Source of the DNA: Shinisaurus crocodilurus
Taxonomy: Eukaryota; Chordata; Lepidosauria; Squamata; Shinisauridae
DNA: 64,000 bases
Direction: 5' to 3'
Assembly: GCA_021292165.1 (NCBI GenBank)
Contig: CM037878.1
Location: 285,209,744-285,273,743, forward strand
Part shown: positions 49,010 through 58,170 of the stretch, one piece after another
Layout: the number at the start of each line of letters is the position of its first letter
Position numbering within the stretch: position 1 is the stretch's first letter
Notes under the pieces: generated by a model
Seen by the model: only the letters and a program-made list of their open reading frames with translations
Told to the model about the DNA's origin: nothing
The model's database searches: none
Position numbers and translations under genes: made by a program

Positions 49010-49870
49010 CATGCTAATCATGCCTGCCCCTGAGCACGTACAGAGTGTTTTTCCTCGCCGCTCAGCCTCTGTGGCTCATTCACCTCCCCCATGCCTCCCA
49101 CATTTAGAATCCAGGCTCAGGGGCTTCTAGAGTTGTGAGGCACGGTGGCCGCCTGGCCACTTGAGCCCAGGCGCCTTTCTAAAGGCAGCTCGCCAGTGTT
49201 GCGATTGGCACAGCAGCTGGGCGGCCACCTCTCGGCAGGGTTGGTCTCTCGCCACCCACGAGCCGGGACGTGTGCCAAGCAGTGGTGACACATCAGGGCG
49301 GGACTTTGGGGCAGACGGACTCAGCCGGGCTGACTCATCCCATGTGGAAGTGAACTAATAATACTCTTTAACATCTATGGAGGGAGGAGGAGTGTGTAAA
49401 ACTTGCCAGTGGCGTTGGGGAGAGAGGGGGCGGATCGGAGAAGCCTTTGTAACGGCACCTACTTTCCCCGCTCTGTGCCCCCATAGGATATTACATTCCC
49501 CCCTGCCAGTAGCCCCGCTGGCCTTCCCTCTTGCCCCGCTTCTCCCAGCGCCTTCTTATTGTCTGTCTGCAGCCTGATGTAGTGTTTGTGATAGGTCTGT
49601 CTGTTCCCTGAGCCAGGCCAGGATCTCTGAATGCCCTGGGTTAAGCACAGATAATCCAGCCCAGCGTTTATCCTAGCCTGGCAAGGCAAGGGTCAGGCTG
49701 CCTGAGTCCGTCTTCAAGGAAGGAAAGCTAAAATAAACTGCTCCTCTCCTACGTTTTGTGCGGAACCAGATTCTTACATCCAAAGGTCCCGGGGCCCTGG
49801 ACACAACACCAACTGCCAACAGGCACTCCAAGCCAGGAACGTCAATTGTCCTCCACTCCATTTGCTCAAC
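49010..49870. other. Interior of the 2.4-kb inverted-repeat element, unidentified
   Basis: Moderately GC-rich, no recognised gene or repeat. No long frame with protein-like composition. Confidence 0.4.
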
Positions 49871-49882
49871 TTCTGAATACCA

Positions 49883-49929
49883 TCTTTCTTTCTTTCTTTC
49901 TTTCTTCTTCTTCCTCTTCCTCTTCCTCT

Positions 49930-49961
<32 letters not shown>

Positions 49962-49984
49962 CTCTTCTTCTTCTGAATACCTCT

Positions 49985-50016
<32 letters not shown>

Positions 50017-50156
50017 TCCTTCTGCTTCTTTCTTTCCTCTTCCTCCTCCTCCTCTTCTTCCGAATACCTTCTTTTTATTTCTTCATTTCTTCATTTTTTT
50101 AAATTTCTTCTTCTGAATATCCTTCCTTCCTTCCTTCTTTGTGTCTTCTTCTTCTA
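49883..50156. repeat. Pyrimidine-rich microsatellite tract, (CTTT)n/(CTT)n/(CCT)n
   Basis: About 270 bases, nearly all C or T on this strand, with repeated GAATACC interruptions (49877, 49974, 50062) suggesting tandem amplification of a larger unit. The Ser/Phe-rich frames are artefacts. Confidence 0.88.
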
Positions 50157-50559
50157 GTTGCCTTTGCTGGCCCGTTTCCCAGCTTCGATACACCACTTGC
50201 ACTGCTGATTTATCCTTGACATATAAGAGGCTACATTTGCAGTGTGGATCTGATCCCGGTTGCTCACACGCACGCTGCTTGCTGAAGGGCCACCGATGTT
50301 GTGAACCTTTCTGTGCATGAACGGACATGAATGAAGGTAGTGCTGGTCACGCCGGTCGGTGCTGCCCTGCTTTACCAGGAAAGACAAAATGCTCCTGCAG
50401 TTTTGTTCCCGTCGTGGAGGGGAATATTGAATGCAGAGCCCATGACAGGCTCCCCAAGCCTGGCCTTGTAGGCTACTGCCTAACTCATTGGCCCCCTAGA
50501 TCTGGCCCTGTATGAGATTAGATCACAAGTCCAGGGATGTTGAAGAGTCCTTGGCTTCG

Positions 50560-50950
50560 AGTCACAAGTCTTTGGACCCGAGTCGCGAGTCTGAGTCCTT
50601 GGTCCAGAATGGTGACTCACAAGTCACTCCCAAAGCTGACTCCACGAGTCCCTATTAAAATCAATGGGGTTTCCCCCCAAAATAAGGCTATTTCAGATGT
50701 GTGGCTTAAATAAATTCTAGGCACAAGTGTGCCTTTTTATTTCAAAACTCTGCCACTGATTTTGGCAAGAACAGACCAGGCAGACAAACCCAAAATAACC
50801 AGGCAGGTAGAGGAGGCAGGGAACCCCAAAGCAGGCAGGCAGAGGCCTTTGTCTTGGACAATTCAAACTGTGAAACTGGTCGAGAAGAGACCAGGCAGGC
50901 AGAGGAGGCAGGGAACCCCAGACAGGCAGGCAGAGGCAGCCAAACCCAAA
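50560..50950. repeat. Degenerate tandem repeats (GAGTC-rich, then GGCAGGCAGAGG units)
   Basis: 50560-50660 repeats GAGTC/AAGTC words. 50775-50940 has two copies of AGACCAGGCAGGCAGAGG-like sequence followed by AGGCAGGGAACCCC. Confidence 0.5.
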
Positions 50951-51225
50951 ATGTCTGAAAGGTTGCATTTTAGGAAAATGATTTCAAAAAATAAACTTGC
51001 TGTACTTCCTAAAACCTATCCATGTTGCATTTGAGGAGCAAGAGCAGTTGGTGACAATGGCAGGGAGAAGGCAGACGGGCTGAGGGACGGGCCTCAGGGT
51101 GCCTTGCTCAAGAAAGGTCCCTCCCAAACCCGGAGCTACCACTGTTTGCCCAAGATGGTACCTTGGGTTTTGTTAGCCAGGATTGCTTCTGCAAGATATG
51201 TGTGCTTGCCTGTAGCAGTGGGATG

Positions 51226-51405
51226 AAGGGCCGCCTAGCTCAGTGGTGGAGCCCCTGCTTTGCGTGCCGAGGGTCCCAGGTTCAATCCTCGGCATCTCCA
51301 TGTAGGGCTGGGAAAGACGCGCCAGTCTGAAATCGTTGACTGCTATTGCCTGTTGGAGGATATGGGAAGGAGTCGGTCTTATACTGGTTAGGACAAAGCA
51401 GAGTT
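51226..51405 (+). mobile_element. tRNA-Ala-derived SINE
   Basis: CCTAGCTCAGTGGTGGAGCC (A box), GCTTTGCGTGCCGAGG, CAGGTTCAATCCTCGG (B box), CATCTCCATGTAGGGCTGG. Confidence 0.72.
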
Positions 51406-51914
51406 TCCCCCCCTTTATGCACAGCCTGGTTATTGAAACTGGTTATCACCACGTGGGTTGCTAAACCCTTGCTAAAAGGCGCTTAAAAGGAACGGATTGT
51501 CTTCTATGCAAGGTTTAAAACTAATAAAGACATTTATTAGTTTTACTTGCAGTCTGTTTATTCATATATGCAGGATGCATATAGGCAGGTTAGATTCTTC
51601 ATGGGAGCTCGCTCCACCCAGAGGGAACACACAGCTCCAGCTGACAGTTCTCATCCATCGGCCAGAGAACCAAGGGCCACTGGGAGGCCGCACCCTCTGC
51701 CTCCCAAGATGAATATCATGGCAAGGGGGAGACCAAGCTGGCCCCATACATCAGCCAGAGAAGGAAAAGCTCCAGAGACCTTATTTTGCCCTTCCCTGCC
51801 AGGAACAAACAAACAAACACCATCTATAACCCTGTAACTAAGAACTGGTGCCTTAAGTTTTGCGTTCTTCCTCCTCCCTCCGAATCCCTTTTCCTTTTGT
51901 GTTGTGTCTTTTAG
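51406..51914. other. Intergenic sequence, nothing identified
   Basis: No repeat or gene recognised, apart from an (AAAC)n run at about 51808. Confidence 0.4.
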
Positions 51915-52030
51915 ATTGTAAACCTGAGGGCGGGGACTGTCTTATTATTAATCTTTGTAAGCCACTCTGGGAGCCTGTTTTTGGCTGAAGAGCGGGGTAA
52001 AAAATGTCACAAATGAATAAATGAAAGCGA
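51915..52030 (+). mobile_element. LINE 3'-tail fragment (L2-like), forward
   Basis: GATTGTAAACCTGAGGGCGG, TTTGTAAGCCACTCTGGGAG, TGAAGAGCGGGGTAAAAAAT, ending AATGAATAAATGAA. Confidence 0.55.
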
Positions 52031-52168
52031 CCCCAAATACCCTACTTATATAGATTAGAAATGTATACAGTATCATCTTTCATAATTTATGTAAATTTGC
52101 TAATGGAGCATGTAGGCGGATAGTTACGTAGATCATGCGACTCTACGTAACCCATCATCTTTCTAGTC

Positions 52169-52303
52169 CAGTGTTCTCCAACCTTGGGTCCCCAGATGTT
52201 TTTGGCCTACAACTCCCGGCATGCCCCAGCCAGCTTAGCTGGCTGGGGCATGCCGGGAGTTGTAGGCCAAAAACATCTGGGGACCCAAGGTTGGAGAACA
52301 CTG
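52169..52303. mobile_element. Perfectly palindromic hAT-type element, 135 bp, perfect TSD
   Basis: 67-bp arms identical in inverse around a single central T. Ends CAGTGTTCTCCAACCTTGGG and its inverse. TTCTAGTC flanks both sides exactly (52161-52168, 52304-52311). Confidence 0.92.
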
Positions 52304-52620
52304 TTCTAGTCTGTCTTTCATGGTCTTTCTGTTGCTTCATGAGCGCATGGCATAGCCGCATCTTCTTCCAAAACGGCCCCGATGTTTCATCATTTACCGT
52401 GCGTGATGCCTGTTGCTGCTCCTTTGGCACCTCAGTAGGTACGAAGTCCTTTTTTGCCCTCGTCATCGGTCGAGAATATGAGATGCCAAGGTTAGTCGTT
52501 GGATGTGATTCAGCAAAAGTCCCAAGCGGCCTGCAGTGAGCTGAACGTTTCCACTGTTTTATCCCGTCTTGGTCCATCCTTCCTCCAGCTTGCAGAGTCC
52601 TGCGGTTTCTTCAGTGGTTT

Positions 52621-52757
52621 AGGGCGCAATCTTATGCAGGTTTAGATGGGGAAAAGGTCCTACAACTCCCAGCATGCCCCAGCCAGCACAGCTGGGGGCA
52701 TGCTGGGAGTTGTAGGACTTTTTCCCCAATCTAAACCTGCATAGGACTGCGCCCTTC
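52621..52757. mobile_element. Palindromic element, GCAATCCTATGC-end family
   Basis: AGGGCGCAATCTTATGCAGG, TTTAGATGGGGAAAAGGTCC, CTACAACTCCCAGCATGCCC, then the inverse arm to GCATAGGACTGCGCCC. Arms about 60 bp, few mismatches. Confidence 0.7.
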
Positions 52758-52856
52758 GTGGTAAATGTTGAAGAGTGGGTGCTCATCATGACGATCCCCA
52801 TAACTATGATGCCCCCCCCCCCAAGGAGAGTCCATAGCCACACCCATTGGCATCCA

Positions 52857-53706
52857 TTTTTTTTTATTGTCCAATTTTTATTTCTATAGAAAACAAACAC
52901 ATAATATCAAACATATAACAATTAACAAAACAAAATAGACCTCCGATTTTCTTCTACAGCAAATACAGGTAACAATAATTTTTCTTACTCGATAATCCAA
53001 ATGAGAAATCTCTTTCTTCCCATTGTCCCAGATTCACTTATTATTCCATAAATCCACAAACAAACAAATCATTATTTTCCAGTCTCTGCAAAAAGTCAAT
53101 TAGAGGTTTCCACTCAATAATAAACGCAGATGTTGTCTTTTCTCTAATTAGTGATGTAAGTTTGGCCATCTCTGCCAGCTCCAGCATCTTGACCAACCAT
53201 TCTTCTATCGTAGGCACTGCTGGACCTTTCCATTTCTGTGCATATAGTAGTCTCGCTGCCGTTGTCATGTATAAAAATAAAGTTCCATATCTTCCTTCTA
53301 GCTGACTGTCCATTATTCCCAATAGAAAAGCCTCTGGTTTCAATTGAAAGGTAATCCTTAAAATCTTTTGCATTAATAAATGAATTTCAACCCAAAATCT
53401 TTTAGCTTTCTTACATGTCCACCACATATGATAAAAGGTTCCTTCCTGTTGTTCACATTTCCAACATATATCTGATGCACCGCTATACATTCTAGCCAGT
53501 TTCTCCAGCGACAAGTACCAACGATACATCATCTTATAAAAATTCTCTTTAAGACTAGAGCATAAAGTAAATTTCAAACCTTTTAACCACATATTTTCCC
53601 ATTGTGTCATTAATATATTATAGCCAAAATTTTGAGCCCATTTTATCATACATTCCTTCACTTGCTCTTCCTCAGTTTCAAATTTCAACAAAAGCTTATA
53701 CATTCA
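52857..53706 (-). mobile_element. L1 LINE 3' end with 220-codon open ORF2 C-terminus
   Basis: The minus-strand frame 53041-53703 reads CWKCEQQEGTFYHMWWTCKK, AKRFWVEIH and later FIIEWKPLIDFLQRLE, the typical C-terminal domain of L1 ORF2. A 3' UTR follows and a poly(A) tail, seen as T-rich sequence at 52857. 5'-truncated; the remaining frame is still open. Confidence 0.85.
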
Positions 53707-53714
53707 AGAAGGCA

Positions 53715-54060
53715 TCCATATTTTTCTGGAGGGTGGAGTGGCCACTTGCCCTTTGCCACGCCGCCCATGGCAGCCATTTTGTGCCCAGGGCAGTTCCTCA
53801 CATTGTCAGGTGCGCCCACGGCCCAAACAGGTTTGCCTTCCCTTGATCTGCAGCTAATATAACTCCAATGTAAAACTTCTCATTCTATTGCATTTTAAAA
53901 ATTAAAAAAAAAAAAAAACACTTTATTTTTCCTTTTCAAAGAGAAAGTGCGTCTGCCCCTCGTACCAATCTCTCAGCTGTAGAAGCCTGGCAGAGAGACT
54001 TCACATTTACAAATGAATTATTTGCGAATTATTATTTATACATTAATTCCACGCACATTT
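53715..54060. other. Intergenic sequence, mostly unidentified
   Basis: An A-rich run at 53909-53925 and a GCCGCCCATGGCAGCCATTT-containing fragment reminiscent of the 14605 element. Nothing firm. Confidence 0.35.
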
Positions 54061-54345
54061 TCGTGGGAGTAAGCCCCACTGAACACAGTGCTGGCCCTCC
54101 CATGAGGCAGCATGATTCCCTTTGTAGAAGTAAAATTTGTCCAGACTTCTGTTTAAACAGAAAAGTCAGACCATTCCTCTTGTTCCTTCCAGGAACATGT
54201 CCTGACAAGTCAGACCCTTTCCTTGACCTTTCACAGAACAACCCTGAGGGCAAATCACCCATCTGTTGATTTGCCTAAGCCTCCTTCCTGCTTATGCTAA
54301 AAGTACAGTGAGCCAGCATCACCTTGGGATTATCCACACTCCGTT

Positions 54346-55308
54346 GTGGAACTTCAGTATGCTGATGATAATGTGGTCTCCGCACATTCAGAGGATGATC
54401 TCCAAACTATCCTAAATGCTTTTGCAGAAGCATACGAAAAACTTGGTCTCTCACTTAACATCAAAAAGACCAAAGTGCTTCATCAGCAAGTGCAAGCTAA
54501 CCCTTTGGTGATGCCATCTATCCAGCTTGGTGGGACAATACTGGAAAATGTCGATCATTTTCTCTATCTTGGCAGCTATCTTTCTGTTACAGCTAACATC
54601 GACAGTGAAATCCAGCATCGTTTGAGCTCCGCAAGTGCCGCATTTTCTCGAATGAAACATAGAGTGTTCGAGGATCGGGATATTTGTAAGAAGACCAAAA
54701 CACTGGTTTATGAAGCCATTGTATTACCAACTTTATTGTATGCCTGCGAAACATGGACTATCTATAAACGTCACTTCCACCTCCTTGAAAGGTTTCATCA
54801 ACGTTGCCTCCGGAAAATCCTGCGAATTACTTGGGAAGATAGACGAACAAATGTCAGTGTACTGGAAGAAGCAAAGACTACTAGCATTGAAAAAATGATC
54901 CTTCAACGCCAACTTCAGTGGACCGGTCATGTTGTTCGAATGCCTGACTGCCGTCTCCCAAAGCAATTACTTTACTCCCAACTCAAGAATGGAAAGCGGA
55001 ATATCGGTGGTCAATATAAGAGGTTTAAAGATGTTCATAAGGCTAATCTAAAAAAATGCAATATAAACATCGAAAACTGGGAAGCTCTGGCCCATGAACG
55101 ATCTAAATGGAGGTTGGCCTTTCACAAAGGTTCCATGGACTTTGAAGAAGCCCGAGTGCAAGGTGAAAGGGAGAAACGTGCTAAGCGAAAAGCACGTCAA
55201 ATGAATCCTTTACAGGACCATCTTCTATCTGGTAACCTGTGTCCTCACTGTGGGAAGCTGTGTGGATCTAGAATTGGCCTCCACAGTCACTTACGGACCC
55301 ATCGCTAG
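54346..55308 (+). pseudogene. Non-LTR retrotransposon reverse transcriptase C-terminus (320 codons open) with zinc finger
   Basis: The frame opens on the catalytic YADD motif of reverse transcriptase (LQYADDNVVSAHSE; first codon GTG, so the 5' part is lost). It continues with LGLSLNIKKTKVL, LGSYLSVTANIDSEIQHRL, YACETWTIYKRH, RCLRKILRITWEDRRTN and QLQWTGHVVRM, the thumb and downstream region of non-LTR elements. It ends with a C2H2 finger (CPHC, 12 residues, HLRTH). It differs from L1, CR1 and BovB as I know them; the clade is not assigned. Not a host gene. Confidence 0.8.
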
Positions 55309-55440
55309 AGTCTACACAATCTTCTTTAGAATTTCCTCCTTTTATCCCGGAAGACAATCTTACTCGGTCACGAGTGATCGCCTGATGATGATCACTTTGG
55401 GATTATCACCTTGGGAAAGACCACTGATTAGCATGATGGC
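55309..55440 (+). mobile_element. 3' end of the same retrotransposon
   Basis: Sequence after the stop runs GAGTGATCGCCTGATGATGA, then TCACTTTGGGATTATCACC. A similar TCACCTTGGGATTATCCACA stands just before the frame at 54320, so the border may include a small duplication. Confidence 0.4.
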
Positions 55441-55544
55441 TGGAAGATGGGCAATACCTGATCTTTTGTTTTTTTTGTTTAAATGTCTCCTTTTGAATTG
55501 TCTCTGTTTCCTGTACTGACTCAATTGTCACCTGACCTCTACAT

Positions 55545-55700
55545 GATGCTATTTAGTATAAATGGAAGTGTCTCCCTTGCATTGTTGTTCCTGACTGCGC
55601 TCAGATGCCATCCGTGAATTCACTAATAAACTTTCCTCTCTAAGAACCTCTTCAAAACACAACGCAGTGGTTCATTTTTCCACAACACCTTGCCTCAGGT
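55545..55700 (+). promoter_or_regulatory. LTR- or promoter-like segment
   Basis: TAGTATAAATGG (TATA-like), then about 80 bases on AATAAAC, a layout seen in the U3-R-U5 part of LTRs. No gag/pol reading and no second LTR seen, so this is weak. Confidence 0.3.
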
Positions 55701-55925
55701 GGTGGATTGGAAGGGGCTCCAATCCCAACTGCGATTGCTGCCTGCTGGGCCGACCAACACCACCCAGACTGAAGCCTCACTCTGAGGACTCCTCAGAGCA
55801 AGGCATCATCCCAGCTGGCACTCCAGAGCATGGTAGTCGCCACTCGAGCCATCTCAAGATTTTTTTTTTGAGGGCCCTTAGATAAGACTCCCTCAATGGC
55901 CCCCCTTCCTCAATGAGTCTACTGT

Positions 55926-56330
55926 AGAATCATAGTAGAGTTGGAAGGGGCCTATAAGGCCATCGAGTCCAACCCCCTGCTCAATGCAAGAATCCAAGTT
56001 AAAGCATCCCTGACAGATGGCTGCCCGGCCGTATCTTGAATGCCTCCAATGTGGGAGAACCCACGACCTCCCTAGGTCATTGGTTCCATTCGCGTCTTGC
56101 TCTAACAGTCAGGAAGTTTTCCCTGATGTCCAGGCGGAAACTGTCTTCCTGGAACTTGAGCCCATGATTCTGTGTCCTGCCCTCTGGGATGGTCGAGAAG
56201 AGATCCTGGCCCTCCTCTGTGTGACAACCTTTCAAGTACTTGAAGAGCGCTATCATCTCTTCCCTCAGCCCTCTCTTCTGAAGGCTCAGAGGAGACCACG
56301 ACTTAACCTGAATCGCTTGGAGTTTTCCAG
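55926..56330 (-). mobile_element. CR1 LINE 3' fragment
   Basis: GAATCATAGTAGAGTTGGAA, GGCCATCGAGTCCAACCCCC, ending near the reversed ORF2 segment. It lies 240 bases upstream of the THRSP copy 3 promoter. Confidence 0.88.
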
Positions 56331-56564
56331 TCAGCACCTTCTGCAAAGCACTGCATGATTCAGCTGTTATTGATCAGCCTGTCCTGGCACCCTCTGGGGG
56401 TCAAACATCTCTGGACTCAGTCCAGCTTTCGTTTGGGAGCGTTCCAACCTGTCAATAAAGCTACACTGCTAAGCACAAAAAAAGGTAACTGATCTACAGA
56501 TGAAATGTATGAAGGGAAGAGATTTGTTGGGGAAAGAGGAGTGTCACACACCACTTGCACGGAG

Positions 56565-56610
56565 TCCAACCCAATCACGCTCTCCACGACTGAGTTCTTG
56601 CTCATAAATT
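56565..56610 (+). promoter_or_regulatory. THRSP copy 3 proximal promoter
   Basis: CCCAATCACGCTCTCCACG at 56570-56588, then CATAAATTGCC from 56603. Both blocks are shared with copy 1 on the other strand. Confidence 0.55.
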
Positions 56611-56729
56611 GCCACCAGCCCACTGGAAGTTACGAGCACTCATACCTAACAGCCTTTCACGCAACGCGGTTGAGATCATCTCAATAAATCACCAAGTTTC
56701 TGGATCAGAAGAAGTTTCTCCTCCAAGCC

Positions 56730-57122
56730 ATGGAAGGGTATTTCTCCGCTGTCCGCAAGATGGAGCAAACGGTGATGTTCCCCAGCCTCCTCCAAGGGGT
56801 CTCCTTGGAAGACCAGGATGACACCTTTGAGGCTAACTCGGATGAAAAAGACCTGCATGAATATTACACACTGCTGAAATCCATCAAGCTTCTGGTGGAA
56901 GGTGGACTGGTGCCTCTTGACAACCAGAAACCTCACATCGCCATGCGGCTGAAAGAACAGGAGGGCAAAGAGAAGGATGACCTTGAAGGGGTCTTCTATT
57001 ACCACGTCTCTAGCTTGCACCGTGTCCTCACCCAGCTGACCAGGAGAGCCAATGCAGTGACCTCCAAATACAATGAAATTATGGGGCAGATTAACCCGAG
57101 TGAAAACAGTTTCGGCTTCTGA
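56730..57122 (+). CDS. THRSP: THRSP (Spot 14) paralogue, copy 3
   Basis: A 130-residue intact THRSP-family protein. Residues 1-29 are almost identical to copy 2 (MEGYFSAVRKMEQTVMFPSL). The middle reads EYYTLLKSIKLLVEGGLVPL and the second half FYYHVSSLHRVLTQLTRRAN then AVTSKYNEIMGQIN. The last residues differ from copies 1 and 2: SENSFGF replaces the ISLHW end. The start context is gccATGG. CCAAT is at 56571-56575 and a TATA-like CATAAATT at 56603-56610. The donor CAAAAG|GTAAGA follows 30 bases after the stop. A plausible non-coding second exon runs from acceptor CCGCAG at 57785 to AATAAA at about 58151. Confidence 0.93.
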   Translation: MEGYFSAVRKMEQTVMFPSLLQGVSLEDQDDTFEANSDEKDLHEYYTLLKSIKLLVEGGLVPLDNQKPHIAMRLKEQEGKEKDDLEGVFYYHVSSLHRVLTQLTRRANAVTSKYNEIMGQINPSENSFGF

Positions 57123-57182
57123 GAGGCACACACACACCATGAACAGCAAAAGGTAAGAAGATGTCCTCGCAGCAGGCCCAAG

Positions 57183-57256
57183 GTATGCTTACTCAGATAT
57201 AAGTCCCACTGGATTCAGCAGAATGTACTCCCAAGTCAATTCGCGTACGACTGCAG
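57183..57256. repeat. Dispersed repeat, GGAGTAA family
   Basis: TATGCTTACTCAGATATAAG, TCCCACTGGATTCAGCAGAA, TACTCCCAAGTCAATTCG: a diverged copy in the putative 3' intron of THRSP copy 3. Confidence 0.4.
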
Positions 57257-57279
57257 CCGTAGAGAGCAATTGTCAAGAG

Positions 57280-57455
57280 CAGTGGTAGGCAACATGGCTC
57301 CCGGGGGCACCAATGTGCCCCTGGACATCTTTCTCGCCTCCTGCCATGGGGCCCTACCACTTCCACTTTTAAAAAAATAATTGGAAGGAGAGGGTGGGGA
57401 AGTCCACTTCTGTCAGTGCAGTTGATCAAGCATAAATCTGGATCCAAGCCCATAA
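57280..57455. mobile_element. hAT-like end fragment (CAGTGGTAGGCAACATGG)
   Basis: Shares GTAGGCAACATGG and GGGGGCACCAATGTGCC with 4074 and, inverted, with 15880-15905. Right border unclear. Confidence 0.4.
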
Positions 57456-57456
57456 A

Positions 57457-57705
57457 TAATCATAGAATCATAGAAAAGTAGAGTTGGAAGGGGCCTACAA
57501 GGCCATCGAGTCCAACCCCCTGCGCAACGCAGAAATCCAAGTCAAAGCATCCCTGACAGATGGCTGTCCAGCTGCACCTTGAATGCCTCCAGTGTGGGAG
57601 AGCCCACCACCTCCCTAGGTAGTTGGTTCCATTGTCTTATTGCTCTAACAGTCAGGAAATTTTTCCTGATGTTTCAGCGGAATCTGGGTTCATTTTGAGG
57701 AGCTA
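57457..57705 (-). mobile_element. CR1 LINE 3' fragment
   Basis: AATCATAGAATCATAGAAAA, GTAGAGTTGGAAGGGGCC and onwards to GGAATCTGGGTTC. It sits between the two putative exons of THRSP copy 3. Confidence 0.88.
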
Positions 57706-57785
57706 CCTATTGCATGGATGAAAACACTCTGTCCGGTGAGAAAGGGCTCAAAGTGTCTTATGTCCCTTTCTGATTCATTCCGCAG

Positions 57786-58170
57786 GGTCACTCGTCCACC
57801 ACCGTCCGGGGGCCACATGGACTGTGCTGACAACCTGCTGTGCATTGCTCCAGAGAACTTTCTTGTGTGACGACCAGCGTGTTGTGATTGCAAGGAGACT
57901 TGACTAGTTCAAGTACTGATATGGATTTGGAAGACAATAAGAGTCGTGTGTGAGCTTAAGTTATTATTTACGTCTCTGATCCACAATGATTCCCAAGGAC
58001 ATCTTTTATATATTACAAAAATCTAGCGCACACCCTAATCATCTCATGGCTAGTACTGTCCAATTACGTGCAACCACCTTCGGAAGGACCATGTCTATTT
58101 TATTGTTTTTATATGTAACTCCATTTTGAGCTGACGGACTCACACTGCCAATAAAATAAAAGCTATAAAC
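57786..58170 (+). other. THRSP: Candidate non-coding 3' exon of THRSP copy 3
   Basis: It follows a pyrimidine-rich tract ending CGCAG at 57785, is free of recognised repeats, and ends near AATAAAATAAAAG (58151). This matches the expected THRSP layout of a coding exon 1 and a non-coding exon 2. There is no transcript evidence. Confidence 0.45.

Larger units (their letters stand above)
48124..50530. mobile_element. 2.4-kb element with about 200-bp terminal inverted repeats
   Basis: 48124-48325 and 50330-50530 are inverted copies (ACTTGTGATCTAATCTCAT, CCAGATCTAGGGGGCCAATG, AAAGCAGGGCAGCACCGACC). The interior carries a perfect-looking hairpin, a LINE-type fragment and a long pyrimidine tract, but no transposase. 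TSD not evident. Confidence 0.65.

Noticed and set aside
49756..50157. Poly-Ser / poly-Phe frame of 133 codons
   Set aside because: Translation of the CTT/CCT microsatellite.
54346..55308. BovB/RTE assignment of the reverse transcriptase fragment
   Set aside because: The motif order is similar, but the sequences around the YADD and CETWT motifs differ from BovB as I know it, and BovB lacks the terminal C2H2 finger seen here.
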